Assembly: GCF_021648885.1 (NCBI RefSeq)
Contig: NZ_JAKJHZ010000003.1
Span: 310,001 to 374,000, forward strand
Length of the DNA stretch: 64,000 bases
DNA from: Nocardioides potassii
Lineage (GTDB): Bacteria; Actinomycetota; Actinomycetes; Propionibacteriales; Nocardioidaceae
Reading direction: 5' to 3'
In this document: positions 36,410 to 43,896 of the stretch, piece after piece
Position numbering within the stretch: position 1 is the first letter of the stretch
How the letters are laid out: the number at the start of each line of letters is the position of its first letter
Translations under genes and position numbers: made by a program
Notes under the pieces: generated by a model
Seen by the model: only the letters and a program-made list of their open reading frames with translations
The model's database searches: none
Told to the model about the DNA's origin: nothing

Positions 36410-37069
36410 ATGCTGTTCCGTTCCAGCACCTACGCCAACGTCGCCTCGACGCTGGCGCTCGTCGTCGCCCTCGGGGGCACGAGCTACGCCGCCGTGGCAG
36501 TCGCCAAGAACTCCGTCGGCTCGCCGCAGATCATCAACTCCTCCATCAAGAGCGCCGACGTGAAGAACGGCTCGCTCCAGGCCATCGACTTCAAGTCAGG
36601 CGAGCTGACCGCCGGCGCGCAGGGTCCTGCCGGTCCTGCCGGCCCGGCCGGACCTGCCGGCCCCGCGGGCGCTGCCGGCCCGGCCGGACCGCAGGGCGCG
36701 CCGGGCGCGGCGATCGCCGTGGCCAGCTACGCCGCCGACGGCACCAAGCTGATGTCCAAGGTCGACGGCGTCGACCTGGCGTGCTCGGGGTTCTGCCTCG
36801 CGCCCTCCCGGCGGGTCCGCGTCTCCAAGCTCGGGACAGGTCGCTACTGCCTGCACGTCGAGAAGAACGTCGGGACGATCTTCGCTCCTGACTACCAGCC
36901 CTACGTGTCGTCCGCCGGCTACGACTACGTCGCCAACGTGACGCTCAACGGCAGCGCGACGGGCTTCGGTCAGCAGTTCACCGGATGCGAGACCAGCGGT
37001 TTCGACCTGCGCACCTACGACGCTGCGGGCGCCGCCGCCGACCGGCCGTTCAACGTCATCATCAACTGA
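36410..37069 (+). CDS. Secreted protein with collagen-like repeats
   Basis: The product is 219 residues. A signal-like hydrophobic N-terminus (ANVASTLALVVALGGTSYAAVAV) is followed by the KNSVGSPQIINSSIKSADVKNGSLQAIDFK stretch that recurs in actinobacterial exported proteins, then about nine Gly-Pro-Ala-type triplets (GPAGPAGPAGPAGPAG) near 70-97, and a C-terminal globular domain with Cys pairs (ACSGFC, YCLH, GCETSG). Collagen triplets suggest a trimeric stalk with the C-terminal domain at the tip. GAAAGG lies 7 bases before the ATG. Confidence 0.82.
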   Translation: MLFRSSTYANVASTLALVVALGGTSYAAVAVAKNSVGSPQIINSSIKSADVKNGSLQAIDFKSGELTAGAQGPAGPAGPAGPAGPAGAAGPAGPQGAPGAAIAVASYAADGTKLMSKVDGVDLACSGFCLAPSRRVRVSKLGTGRYCLHVEKNVGTIFAPDYQPYVSSAGYDYVANVTLNGSATGFGQQFTGCETSGFDLRTYDAAGAAADRPFNVIIN

Positions 37070-37084
37070 CGTTTGCCGTGACCG

Positions 37085-37122
37085 ACGGCCGTCACCTCCT
37101 TGGGGAGAGGTGGCGGCCGTTC
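37085..37122 (+). terminator. Terminator after the collagen-like gene
   Basis: ACGGCCGTCACCTC pairs with GAGGTGGCGGCCGT (one wobble) around an 8-base loop, followed by TTCGG. It ends 24 bases before the metB -10. Confidence 0.75.
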
Positions 37123-37145
37123 GGCTGCCCGGGAGAGGCTGGGTC

Positions 37146-37151
37146 TACGCT
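37146..37151 (+). promoter_or_regulatory. -10 element for a leaderless metB transcript
   Basis: TACGCT is 6 bases before the GTG at 37158; there is no Shine-Dalgarno in between. Confidence 0.5.
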
Positions 37152-37157
37152 CGAGCG

Positions 37158-38318
37158 GTGACCCAGGAACGTGCCAACAAGACCGGGTTCGAGACGCGTG
37201 CGATCCACGCCGGCTACGAGCCCGACGCGATGACCGGGGCGGTCAACCCGCCCATCTACGCCAGCAGCACCTACAAGCAGGACGGCGTCGGCGGCCTGCG
37301 CGGCGGCTACGAGTACAGCCGCTCCGCCAACCCCACGCGTACGGCGCTCGAGGGCGCGCTCGCGGCCGTCGAGGACGGTGAGAAGGGGTTCGCCTTCGCC
37401 TCCGGCCTGGCCGCCGAGGACGCGATCATCCGGGCGCTCACCGCACCCGGTGACCACGTGGTCATCCCCGACGACGCCTATGGCGGCACGTTCCGCCTGT
37501 TCGACAAGGTCGCGAAGCTCTGGGGCACCGCCTACAGCGCCGCGCCGGTGGCCGACACGGAGGCCGTGGCGGCCGCGGTCGAGCCCGGTCGCACCAAGCT
37601 CGTCTGGGTCGAGACGCCGACCAACCCGATGCTGACCATCGGCGACATCGAGGCCCTCGCCGCCGTCGCCCACGACGCGGGCGCGCTGCTCGTCGTCGAC
37701 AACACCTTCGCCTCGCCCTACCTCCAGCAGCCGCTGACGCTCGGCGCGGACGTCGTGGTGCACTCGACGACCAAGTACGTCGGCGGTCACAGCGACGTCG
37801 TCGGGGGAGCGGTCGTCGTACGCGACCTGGACCTCGCCGAGAGGATCGGCTTCCACCAGAACGCCATGGGAGCGGTCGCCGGCCCGTTCGACGCGTTCCT
37901 CACCCACCGCGGCCTCAAGACGCTCGGCGTACGGATGGATCGCCACTGCGACAACGCCGAGAAGGTCGTCGAGTTCCTCGACGGCGACCCGCGGGTCAGC
38001 GAGGTCATCTACCCCGGGCTCGCGGCGCACCCCGGGCACGAGGTGGCGGCCCGGCAGATGAAGCGCTTCGGCGGCATGATCTCGTTCCGCGTCGCGGGCG
38101 GCGAGCAGCAGGCGCTGGCCGTGTGCGAGCGCGCCGACGTCTTCACCCTGGGCGAGTCGCTCGGCGGCGTCGAGTCGCTGATCGAGCACCCGGGCCGGAT
38201 GACCCACGCGAGCGTCGCCGGCACCGACCTCGAGGTGCCGGCCGACCTGATCCGACTGAGCGTCGGCATCGAGAGCATCGACGACCTCGTCGCCGACCTC
38301 GACCGGGCGCTCGGCTGA
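37158..38318 (+). CDS. metB: Cystathionine gamma-synthase (Cys/Met metabolism PLP enzyme)
   Basis: The product is 386 residues, the usual length. It condenses an activated homoserine ester with cysteine, or in some actinobacteria works in the reverse gamma-lyase sense. The PLP lysine is in HSTTKYVGGHSD; PPIYASSTYKQD, YEYSRSANPTRTALE, FASGLAAEDAI and VVDNTFASPYLQQPL are standard family blocks, and the end has SLGGVESLIEHPGRMTH. GTG 37158 follows a -10-like hexamer. With cbs at 13.4 kb it recalls the Rv1077-Rv1079 neighbourhood, here separated by about 22 kb. Confidence 0.93.
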   Translation: MTQERANKTGFETRAIHAGYEPDAMTGAVNPPIYASSTYKQDGVGGLRGGYEYSRSANPTRTALEGALAAVEDGEKGFAFASGLAAEDAIIRALTAPGDHVVIPDDAYGGTFRLFDKVAKLWGTAYSAAPVADTEAVAAAVEPGRTKLVWVETPTNPMLTIGDIEALAAVAHDAGALLVVDNTFASPYLQQPLTLGADVVVHSTTKYVGGHSDVVGGAVVVRDLDLAERIGFHQNAMGAVAGPFDAFLTHRGLKTLGVRMDRHCDNAEKVVEFLDGDPRVSEVIYPGLAAHPGHEVAARQMKRFGGMISFRVAGGEQQALAVCERADVFTLGESLGGVESLIEHPGRMTHASVAGTDLEVPADLIRLSVGIESIDDLVADLDRALG

Positions 38319-38319
38319 C

Positions 38320-38637
38320 GTGGCCGACCAGCCCGACGTCCGGTTCTCGCTCGCCAACGAGCGCACCTTCCTGGCCTACGAGCGCACCGCGGTCGGACTG
38401 GTCGCCGCTGCTCTCGCGGTCTTCCACCTGCTCGACCCGTCCTGGCCGCAGCGGCTGCTCGGCATCCTGCTCGTGGCGTCCGCCCTCCTCGCGGCGATCG
38501 GCGGGTGGCTGCGCTACCGCCAGGCGGACCGGGCGATCCGGGCCGGCCAGGACCTCGCCGCCGGCGTCACCGTGCCCCTCCTCGCGGCAGCCGTGGTCGT
38601 GGTGATCGTCGCGGCCGGGATCTCGGTGGTCCTGTGA
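38320..38637 (+). CDS. YidH-family (DUF202) membrane protein
   Basis: The product is 105 residues. RFSLANERTFLAYERTAVGLVAAALA is the DUF202 signature; three hydrophobic segments follow. The role is unknown. The GTG follows the metB stop by one base, and the stop overlaps the GlmL-like start by 4 bases, so metB, this gene and the GlmL-like gene look like one operon. Confidence 0.88.
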   Translation: MADQPDVRFSLANERTFLAYERTAVGLVAAALAVFHLLDPSWPQRLLGILLVASALLAAIGGWLRYRQADRAIRAGQDLAAGVTVPLLAAAVVVVIVAAGISVVL

Positions 38638-40034
38638 GCGCCACCGTGACGGCCTGCGTCGACTTCGGCTCCACCTTCACCAAGGCCGCACTGGTCGACC
38701 TCCGCACCGGCGAGCTCCTGGCCACGGCCAGCCACCCGACCACCCTGCCTGACGCCGCGGGGGATGGTGACGTGCTCGACGGGTACGACGCCTGCATGCA
38801 CGCGCTGGCCGAGCAGGAACCTGCCGCCGCGGAAGCCGACGTGCTCGCGTGCTCGAGCGCCGGCGGCGGGCTGCGGATCGCGGTGGTCGGCAACGAGGAG
38901 CTGGTGACCGCCGAGGCCGGCCGCCGGGTCGCGCTGTCCAGCGGCGGCAAGGTCGTGCTGGTGCTCTCCGGGGGGCTCGACGACGCGAAGCTGGCGGACC
39001 TGCGGAGCTCCCAGCCCGACGTGGTCCTCCTCGTCGGCGGCACCGACGGCGGCAACTCCGAGGTGCTCGAGGGCGATGCCGACCTCCTGTCGCGCACGCC
39101 GTGGCCCGGCCCCGTGGTCGTCGCCGGCAACGTCGAGTCCCAGGCGAGGGTGTCCGACCTGCTCGACCGGTCCGGGACGCCCTACGTGCTCGCCGACAAC
39201 GTCGTGCCGCGGATCGGGGTGCTCGCTCCCGACAGTGCCCGCGCGGCCATCCGCGAGATGTTCCTGTCCCACGTCATCGGCGGCAAGCACCTCAGCAGCC
39301 GCACCGACGCCCGCGGCCGGAGCTTCACCGACCTCGTCCGCGGCGCCACCCCCGACGTGGTCCTCACCGGGGTCGAGCTGCTCGCGCGCGGCCTCGACGA
39401 CGAGCACCCCGGTGCCGGCGATGTGGTCGTCGTGGACGTCGGCGGCGCCACGACCGACGTGCACAGCGTCGTCGAGCTCGACCCCGAGGACAGTGGCCTG
39501 GCCCGCGAGGTCGTCGCCACCACGCCCGTCACGCGCACCGTCGAGGGCGACCTCGGCATGCGGTGGTCGGCGGTGTCGACCGTCGAGGCCGCCGGTCGCG
39601 AGGACCTGCGCGCGGCCGCCGTACGGCGTCGCGGGCAGCCCGACCTCCTGCCCGACTCCGACGAGGAGCGGGACACCGACCTCGAGATCGCCGCCGCCGC
39701 GGTGCGGATCGCGCTCGAGCGCCACGCGGGCCGGTCGAAGGTGGTGGTGAGTCCCGAGGGTCGGGTGGTCGAGCGCAGCGGCAAGGACCTCCGCGAGGTC
39801 GACCTGCTGGTCGGCTCGGGCGGGGTGCTGCGCCACGGCGGCCCGGACGCCGTACGACGTGTGCTCGAGCCCGCGACGGGTGATGCCTTCGAGGGCGGGT
39901 GGCAGCTGCCGCGCGACCCGGCGGTCGTCGTGGACCACGACTACGTCCTGGCAGCTGCCGGCCTCCTGGCTGCCGAGCACCCGGTGGCGGCGCACCGGCT
40001 GGTCGAGCGGCTGCGCACGGCGGGGCGTCGGTAG
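38634..40034 (+). CDS. GlmL/MutL-like ASKHA ATPase (glutamate mutase accessory type), orphan
   Basis: The product is 466 residues, the usual GlmL length. It has CVDFGSTFTKAALVD (phosphate 1), VLLVGGTDGGNSEVL, and VVVVDVGGATTDVHS (phosphate 2), all of the family annotated as glutamate mutase L or MutL. In clostridial B12 clusters it lies with GlmS/GlmE and is thought to reactivate or chaperone the adenosylcobalamin mutase. No mutase gene is visible here; neighbours are DUF202 and an AI-2E permease. The start is a GTG overlapping the previous stop. Confidence 0.85.
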   Translation: MSATVTACVDFGSTFTKAALVDLRTGELLATASHPTTLPDAAGDGDVLDGYDACMHALAEQEPAAAEADVLACSSAGGGLRIAVVGNEELVTAEAGRRVALSSGGKVVLVLSGGLDDAKLADLRSSQPDVVLLVGGTDGGNSEVLEGDADLLSRTPWPGPVVVAGNVESQARVSDLLDRSGTPYVLADNVVPRIGVLAPDSARAAIREMFLSHVIGGKHLSSRTDARGRSFTDLVRGATPDVVLTGVELLARGLDDEHPGAGDVVVVDVGGATTDVHSVVELDPEDSGLAREVVATTPVTRTVEGDLGMRWSAVSTVEAAGREDLRAAAVRRRGQPDLLPDSDEERDTDLEIAAAAVRIALERHAGRSKVVVSPEGRVVERSGKDLREVDLLVGSGGVLRHGGPDAVRRVLEPATGDAFEGGWQLPRDPAVVVDHDYVLAAAGLLAAEHPVAAHRLVERLRTAGRR

Positions 40035-40037
40035 CGT
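40032..40037 (+). promoter_or_regulatory. -10 element for the AI-2E permease gene
   Basis: TAGCGT, 7 bases before the GTG at 40045, inside the end of the GlmL-like gene region (its stop is 40032-40034). Confidence 0.4.
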
Positions 40038-40044
40038 GGGAGGC

Positions 40045-41412
40045 GTGAGCGACGATCGGGACCGGGCGGACGAGGAGGAGACCGGTCGTCGCCGGTTCTT
40101 CGCGGCCCTCGGCCGCGGTGAGGACGACGACGGGCTCGCCGAGCGGATCGTGAGCCAGTGGGCCCAGGCGCGCGCCGAGCGGCGTGCCGAGCCGGTGATC
40201 GCGGCCGGCCCCTCCAACTTCAGCCGGGCCCAGGTGCCGTGGGGCCTCGACCTCGCGGCCGCGTGGTCGTGGCGGCTGATCGTGATCACCGTCGCGATGC
40301 TCGGCCTGCTGTGGACGCTGCGCTACTTCGCGGTCATCACGCTGCCACTGGCCATCTCGCTCCTGATCGCCGCCCTGGCGGTGCCCCTGGTCAACCTCCT
40401 GCGCCGGATCGGCATGCCCCGCGGCCCGTCGACCGGCATCGTGATGGTGCTCGGGATCGGCACCGTCGCACTGCTGCTGACGTTCGTCGGGCAGCAGGTC
40501 GCAGCCGGGGCCAGCGACCTCGCCGACTCCGTGGTCGAGGGCCTGCAGCAGGTGCGCGAGTGGCTGCGCACCGGACCGTTCCACGTCTCCGACTCGCAGC
40601 TCGACGGCTACATCGAGAGCGTGCAGAAGACCGTGACCGACAGCACCGGGACCGACGGCATGGTCACCCGGGTGACCGAGGTCGGCACCGCTGTCGGCCA
40701 CGTCGTGGCGGGCTTCTTCATCGTGCTCTTCTCGACCTACTTCTTCCTCGCCGACGGTGACCGGATCTGGGCCTGGATGGTGCGGCTCGCGCCGCGCGCG
40801 GCCCGGGAGCGGGTCGACGCCTCGGGCCGGGTGGCGTGGGTGTCGCTGACCCAGTTCGTCCGCGCGACCGTGCTCGTCGCCCTGGCGGACGCGATCGGCA
40901 TCATGCTGGTGGCCTTTTTCCTCGACGTGCCGTTCGTCGTCGCGATCGGGGTGCTGGTGTTCCTCGGCGCGTTCGTCCCGATGATCGGCGCGACGATCGC
41001 CGGCTCGGTGGCCATCCTGGTCGCGCTCGTCGACCAGGGCCCGTGGACCGCCCTGCTGATGCTGGTCGGCGTGATCATCGTCCAGCAGCTCGAGGGCCAC
41101 GTCCTGCAGCCCTTCCTCATGGGCCGCTTCGTCTCGCTGCACCCGCTCGGCGTCATCGTCGCCATCGGGTGCGGCGTCCTCGTGGCCGGCGTCGCCGGCG
41201 CGCTCATCGCCGTACCGCTGGCGGCGGCCGGCAACGCCGTCGCCCAGCACCTGGCCTCCTACACCGACATCGGCGAGGACGAGCCCGACGACGCCCTCGA
41301 CGACGATCTCGCGCCCGACGGCTCACCGCCGTCGAGCACCCCGCCGGACGACGGGCCGCTGTCCGGGCCGGACGCTCCCGACGACCACACCCGGAAGGAC
41401 GAGGACCGATGA
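40045..41412 (+). CDS. AI-2E family transporter
   Basis: The product is 455 residues. A charged cytoplasmic head (1-70) precedes eight or so membrane segments; FVPMIGATIAGSVAILVALV and QQLEGHVLQPFLMG are family marks. The C-terminus (about 415-455) is Asp/Pro-rich. Members export small molecules or exchange Na+/H+, and only some handle AI-2, so the name is not a function. ATGA couples it to ilvA. Confidence 0.88.
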   Translation: MSDDRDRADEEETGRRRFFAALGRGEDDDGLAERIVSQWAQARAERRAEPVIAAGPSNFSRAQVPWGLDLAAAWSWRLIVITVAMLGLLWTLRYFAVITLPLAISLLIAALAVPLVNLLRRIGMPRGPSTGIVMVLGIGTVALLLTFVGQQVAAGASDLADSVVEGLQQVREWLRTGPFHVSDSQLDGYIESVQKTVTDSTGTDGMVTRVTEVGTAVGHVVAGFFIVLFSTYFFLADGDRIWAWMVRLAPRAARERVDASGRVAWVSLTQFVRATVLVALADAIGIMLVAFFLDVPFVVAIGVLVFLGAFVPMIGATIAGSVAILVALVDQGPWTALLMLVGVIIVQQLEGHVLQPFLMGRFVSLHPLGVIVAIGCGVLVAGVAGALIAVPLAAAGNAVAQHLASYTDIGEDEPDDALDDDLAPDGSPPSSTPPDDGPLSGPDAPDDHTRKDEDR

Positions 41413-42617
41413 CCGAGCAGGTGGGCCTTGCGGACATCGCCGCCGCGCGCGAGGTCCTTGAGGGCGTGACCGTGACGACCCCGATGGAGGAGTCGCGCTG
41501 GCTGTCCTCGCTCGTCGGCGGGCCGGTGCTGCTCAAGTGCGAGAACCTCCAGCGCACCGGCTCCTTCAAGGCCCGGGGCGCCTTCGTCCGGATCTCGCGG
41601 CTGTCGGAGGAGGAGCGCGCCCACGGCGTCGTCGCCGCCTCGGCCGGCAACCACGCGCAGGGCGTCGCGCTCGCCGCGACCACGCTCGGCATCCGTTCCA
41701 CCGTGTTCATGCCCGAGGGCGCGCCGATCCCGAAGGAGAAGGCGACCCGCGGCTACGGCGCCGACGTCGTCTTCCACGGCCGCTACCTCGAGGACTCGCT
41801 GGCCGCGGCCCGCGCGTTCGCCGAGGAGACCGGTGCGGTCCTGATCCACCCCTTCGACCACGTCGACGTCGTCGCCGGGCAGGGCACGCTCGGCCTGGAG
41901 GTGCTTGAGCAGGTGCCGGACGTACGGACGGTGCTGGTGCCGGCCGGCGGCGGCGGGCTGCTGGCCGGGGTCGCGATCGCCATCAAGGCGCTGCGCCCGG
42001 ACGTGCGTGTGGTGGGCGTGCAGGCCGAGGGTGCGGCGGCGTTCCCCGGATCGCTCGCAGCGGGCCAGCCGGTGCCGCTCGAGTCGATGAGCACGATGGC
42101 CGACGGCATCGCGGTCGGACGGCCCGGCGACATCACCTTCGCCGCCGTGCGCGACCACGTGGACGACATCATCACCGTCTCCGAGGAGTCGTTGTCACAG
42201 GCGTTGCTCGCCCTGGTGGAACGCGCCAAGCAGGTCGTCGAGCCCGCGGGAGCCGCCGCCGTCGCCGCGCTGCTCGACAACCCCGGCGGGTTCGAGACGC
42301 CCGCCGTCGCCGTGCTGTCCGGCGGCAACATCGACCCGTTGCTGCTGAGCAAGGTGATCCGGCACGGTCTCGCCGCGGCCGGTCGCTACCTCTACCTGCT
42401 GGTCTGCATCCCCGACGTGCCCGGCGGGCTCTCCTCGCTGCTGGCCGAGATCGGCGACGAGGGCGCCAACGTCCTGGAGGTCGCGCACGAGCGGATCTCG
42501 CCGTCGCTGACCCTCAACGAGGTCGAGGTCCGCATCCAGCTCGAGACCCGCGGCGAGGCGCACGCCGAGCACCTGGTGGAGCGGCTGCGCCAGCGGGGCT
42601 ACCGCGTCGCCGGCTGA
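41409..42617 (+). CDS. ilvA: Threonine dehydratase (ammonia-lyase), ACT-containing
   Basis: The product is 402 residues. The PLP Lys is in LQRTGSFKARGAF, the phosphate loop in SAGNHAQGVAL, and VPAGGGGLLAGVA follows. A C-terminal ACT-like domain (about 330-400, YLYLLVCIPDVPGGLSSLLAEIG) regulates it. It converts threonine to 2-oxobutanoate for isoleucine synthesis, or for catabolism in the TdcB sense. The length is between the two classes, so either role is possible. A palindromic repeat follows the stop. Confidence 0.92.
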   Translation: MTEQVGLADIAAAREVLEGVTVTTPMEESRWLSSLVGGPVLLKCENLQRTGSFKARGAFVRISRLSEEERAHGVVAASAGNHAQGVALAATTLGIRSTVFMPEGAPIPKEKATRGYGADVVFHGRYLEDSLAAARAFAEETGAVLIHPFDHVDVVAGQGTLGLEVLEQVPDVRTVLVPAGGGGLLAGVAIAIKALRPDVRVVGVQAEGAAAFPGSLAAGQPVPLESMSTMADGIAVGRPGDITFAAVRDHVDDIITVSEESLSQALLALVERAKQVVEPAGAAAVAALLDNPGGFETPAVAVLSGGNIDPLLLSKVIRHGLAAAGRYLYLLVCIPDVPGGLSSLLAEIGDEGANVLEVAHERISPSLTLNEVEVRIQLETRGEAHAEHLVERLRQRGYRVAG

Positions 42618-42633
42618 GCCGTCGTACGCCGGT

Positions 42634-42697
42634 CTCCTCGAGCGGTGGCCCAACCACATTCGGGCGCGAGGAATGTGGCTCCACCACCGCCGAGGAG
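42634..42697. repeat. Dispersed palindromic repeat family A, copy 3
   Basis: The core CGGTGG...CCACATTC...GAATGTGG...CCACCG (42643-42689) matches copies 1 and 2 in spacing, and an additional outer stem CTCCTCG/CGAGGAG (42634-42640 and 42691-42697) extends it. It lies in the gap between ilvA and the convergent greA. Confidence 0.82.
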
Positions 42698-42742
42698 CCG
42701 ACACGACCCCGACACGCCGAAGGGCGGTGATCGGGTGAGACG

Positions 42743-43234
42743 TCAGGCGCGGTAGGGCTCGGCGTCGACGATCGTCACGCTGAGCTCCTTGCCGGTAGGC
42801 GTGGAGTAGGTGACCGTGTCGCCCTTGGACTTGCCGTTGATCGCGGCGCCCATGGCCGACTCGGGGGAGTAGACGTCGAGCGTGTCGCCCTCGCTCAGGT
42901 TCTCGCGGGCGCCGAGCAGGAACTTCTCGTGGTCGCCGTCACCGAAGTCGACGGTCACGACCATGCCGGGCTCGACGACGCCGTCGTCGGGAGGCGTCTC
43001 GCCCACCTCGGCGCGCCGGAGCATGTCCTCGAGCTGGCGGATCCGGGCCTCCTGCTTGCCCTGGTCGTCCTTGGCCGCGTGGTAGCCGCTGTTCTCCTTG
43101 AGGTCGCCCTCGTCGCGCGCGGCGGCGATCTTCTCGATGATCTCCTGGCGCTTGGGGCCCTTCAGGTCGTCGAGCTCGGCCTGCAGCTTGTCGTAGGCCT
43201 CCTGGGTCAGCCAGATGGTGCCCTGGTCGGTCAT
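42743..43234 (-). CDS. greA: Transcription elongation factor GreA
   Basis: The product is 163 residues. The N-terminal coiled coil carries ARDEGDLKENSGYHAAKDDQ, with the acidic tip residues that stimulate RNA cleavage in backtracked RNA polymerase; the C-terminal FKBP-like domain has GDTLDVYSPESAMGAAINGKSKGD. AGGAG is 7 bases before the ATG. A long upstream region with internal repeats suggests leader-mediated control (see findings). Confidence 0.96.
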   Translation of the reverse strand: MTDQGTIWLTQEAYDKLQAELDDLKGPKRQEIIEKIAAARDEGDLKENSGYHAAKDDQGKQEARIRQLEDMLRRAEVGETPPDDGVVEPGMVVTVDFGDGDHEKFLLGARENLSEGDTLDVYSPESAMGAAINGKSKGDTVTYSTPTGKELSVTIVDAEPYRA

Positions 43235-43295
43235 GTCGTTGCTCCTGCTTCGCGGTTGGTACGGGGTGTGCTCCGGGGATGCGACTGGGTGTGAC

Positions 43296-43433
43296 TGGAC
43301 GTTCTGGGTGTGCCCCAGCGCACCCGGAGGGGGTCGGTGGTTCTTCGTCCGTCCGATCGGCGTCGGCGCGGTCACGGAGCTCAGGCTCGGCATGGACCAG
43401 CGCACCCGGGGACGGGCAGAACGTCCAGATTAG
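43296..43433 (-). promoter_or_regulatory. greA promoter and repeat-rich leader
   Basis: On the minus strand TAATCT (43428-43433) is a good -10, giving a leader of roughly 185 bases. The stretch contains an 11-bp inverted repeat (TGGACGTTCTG at 43296-43306, its complement at 43417-43427) and a 13-base direct repeat (CCAGCGCACCCGG at 43315 and 43397). Confidence 0.45.
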
Positions 43434-43468
43434 CAACACCCGCGCCAAAAAGCAGGTCAGCAGAAAGG

Positions 43469-43858
43469 TCAGCGGGGGCGGGGCTGCCCGTCGCTCGTGC
43501 AGCCGAGCTTCTCGACCGTCGTGGCGCGCCGCTCGGTGCGGATCACGACCTCGTTGGTGCCGTTGGTCGGTGTGAAGGCCAGCTCGCCGACCGGTGTGTG
43601 GTCCTCGGCGAACGCGCGCAGCCGGCACGTCGCGTCCACGCCCCCGCCGACGCGGACGTCGAGGCGCGCCTCGGTCTCGTGGTCGCTCGTGACCTGGAAC
43701 GACACGAGCTCGGAGCGGACGGCCGGGGTGGCGTGGAACCACATCGTCCAGCCGAGCCACCCGAGACCGACGACCGCGAGGACGGCGGCCAGCGACATGG
43801 CCACGGGGCGTCGCCACCCGGGCGCGGTGCCGTAGCGGTCGGCGAGGTCGGTGGTCAC
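43469..43858 (-). CDS. DUF4307 membrane protein
   Basis: The product is 129 residues. A short cytoplasmic head (TDLADRYGTAP) and one membrane helix (about 19-39) precede an outer beta domain (VSFQVTSDHETEARLDVRVGGGVDATCRLRAF). DUF4307 is actinobacterial and always near greA and mca in my recollection (Rv1081c). Function unknown. GTG start with TACCCT 7 bases upstream. Confidence 0.88.
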   Translation of the reverse strand: MTTDLADRYGTAPGWRRPVAMSLAAVLAVVGLGWLGWTMWFHATPAVRSELVSFQVTSDHETEARLDVRVGGGVDATCRLRAFAEDHTPVGELAFTPTNGTNEVVIRTERRATTVEKLGCTSDGQPRPR

Positions 43859-43865
43859 GGTGAAG

Positions 43866-43871
43866 AGGGTA
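43866..43871 (-). promoter_or_regulatory. -10 element for leaderless DUF4307 transcript
   Basis: TACCCT on the minus strand, 7 bases before the GTG at 43858. The -10 for mca on the other strand lies 12 bases away. Confidence 0.45.
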
Positions 43872-43883
43872 AGAGAGGGCTCC

Positions 43884-43889
43884 TAGGAT
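43884..43889 (+). promoter_or_regulatory. -10 element for leaderless mca transcript
   Basis: TAGGAT, 7 bases before the ATG at 43897. It overlaps an in-frame upstream ATG (43888), which argues for the later start. Confidence 0.5.
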
Positions 43890-43896
43890 GGAGACC

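Noticed and set aside
36620-36720. Short periodic DNA in the collagen-like gene that could be taken for a CRISPR or satellite repeat
   Set aside because: The period is 9 or multiples of 3 bases and follows Gly-Pro-Ala codons in frame; there are no spacers. No CRISPR array was seen in the window.
37070-37157. Possible SAM or cobalamin riboswitch before metB
   Set aside because: The gap is 88 bases and is occupied by a simple terminator hairpin; metB seems leaderless, so no room remains for an aptamer.
43215-43433. Plus-strand open frame of 72 codons in the greA upstream region
   Set aside because: Trp/Gly/Val-rich translation without a domain or ribosome site; the region is better explained as the greA leader.
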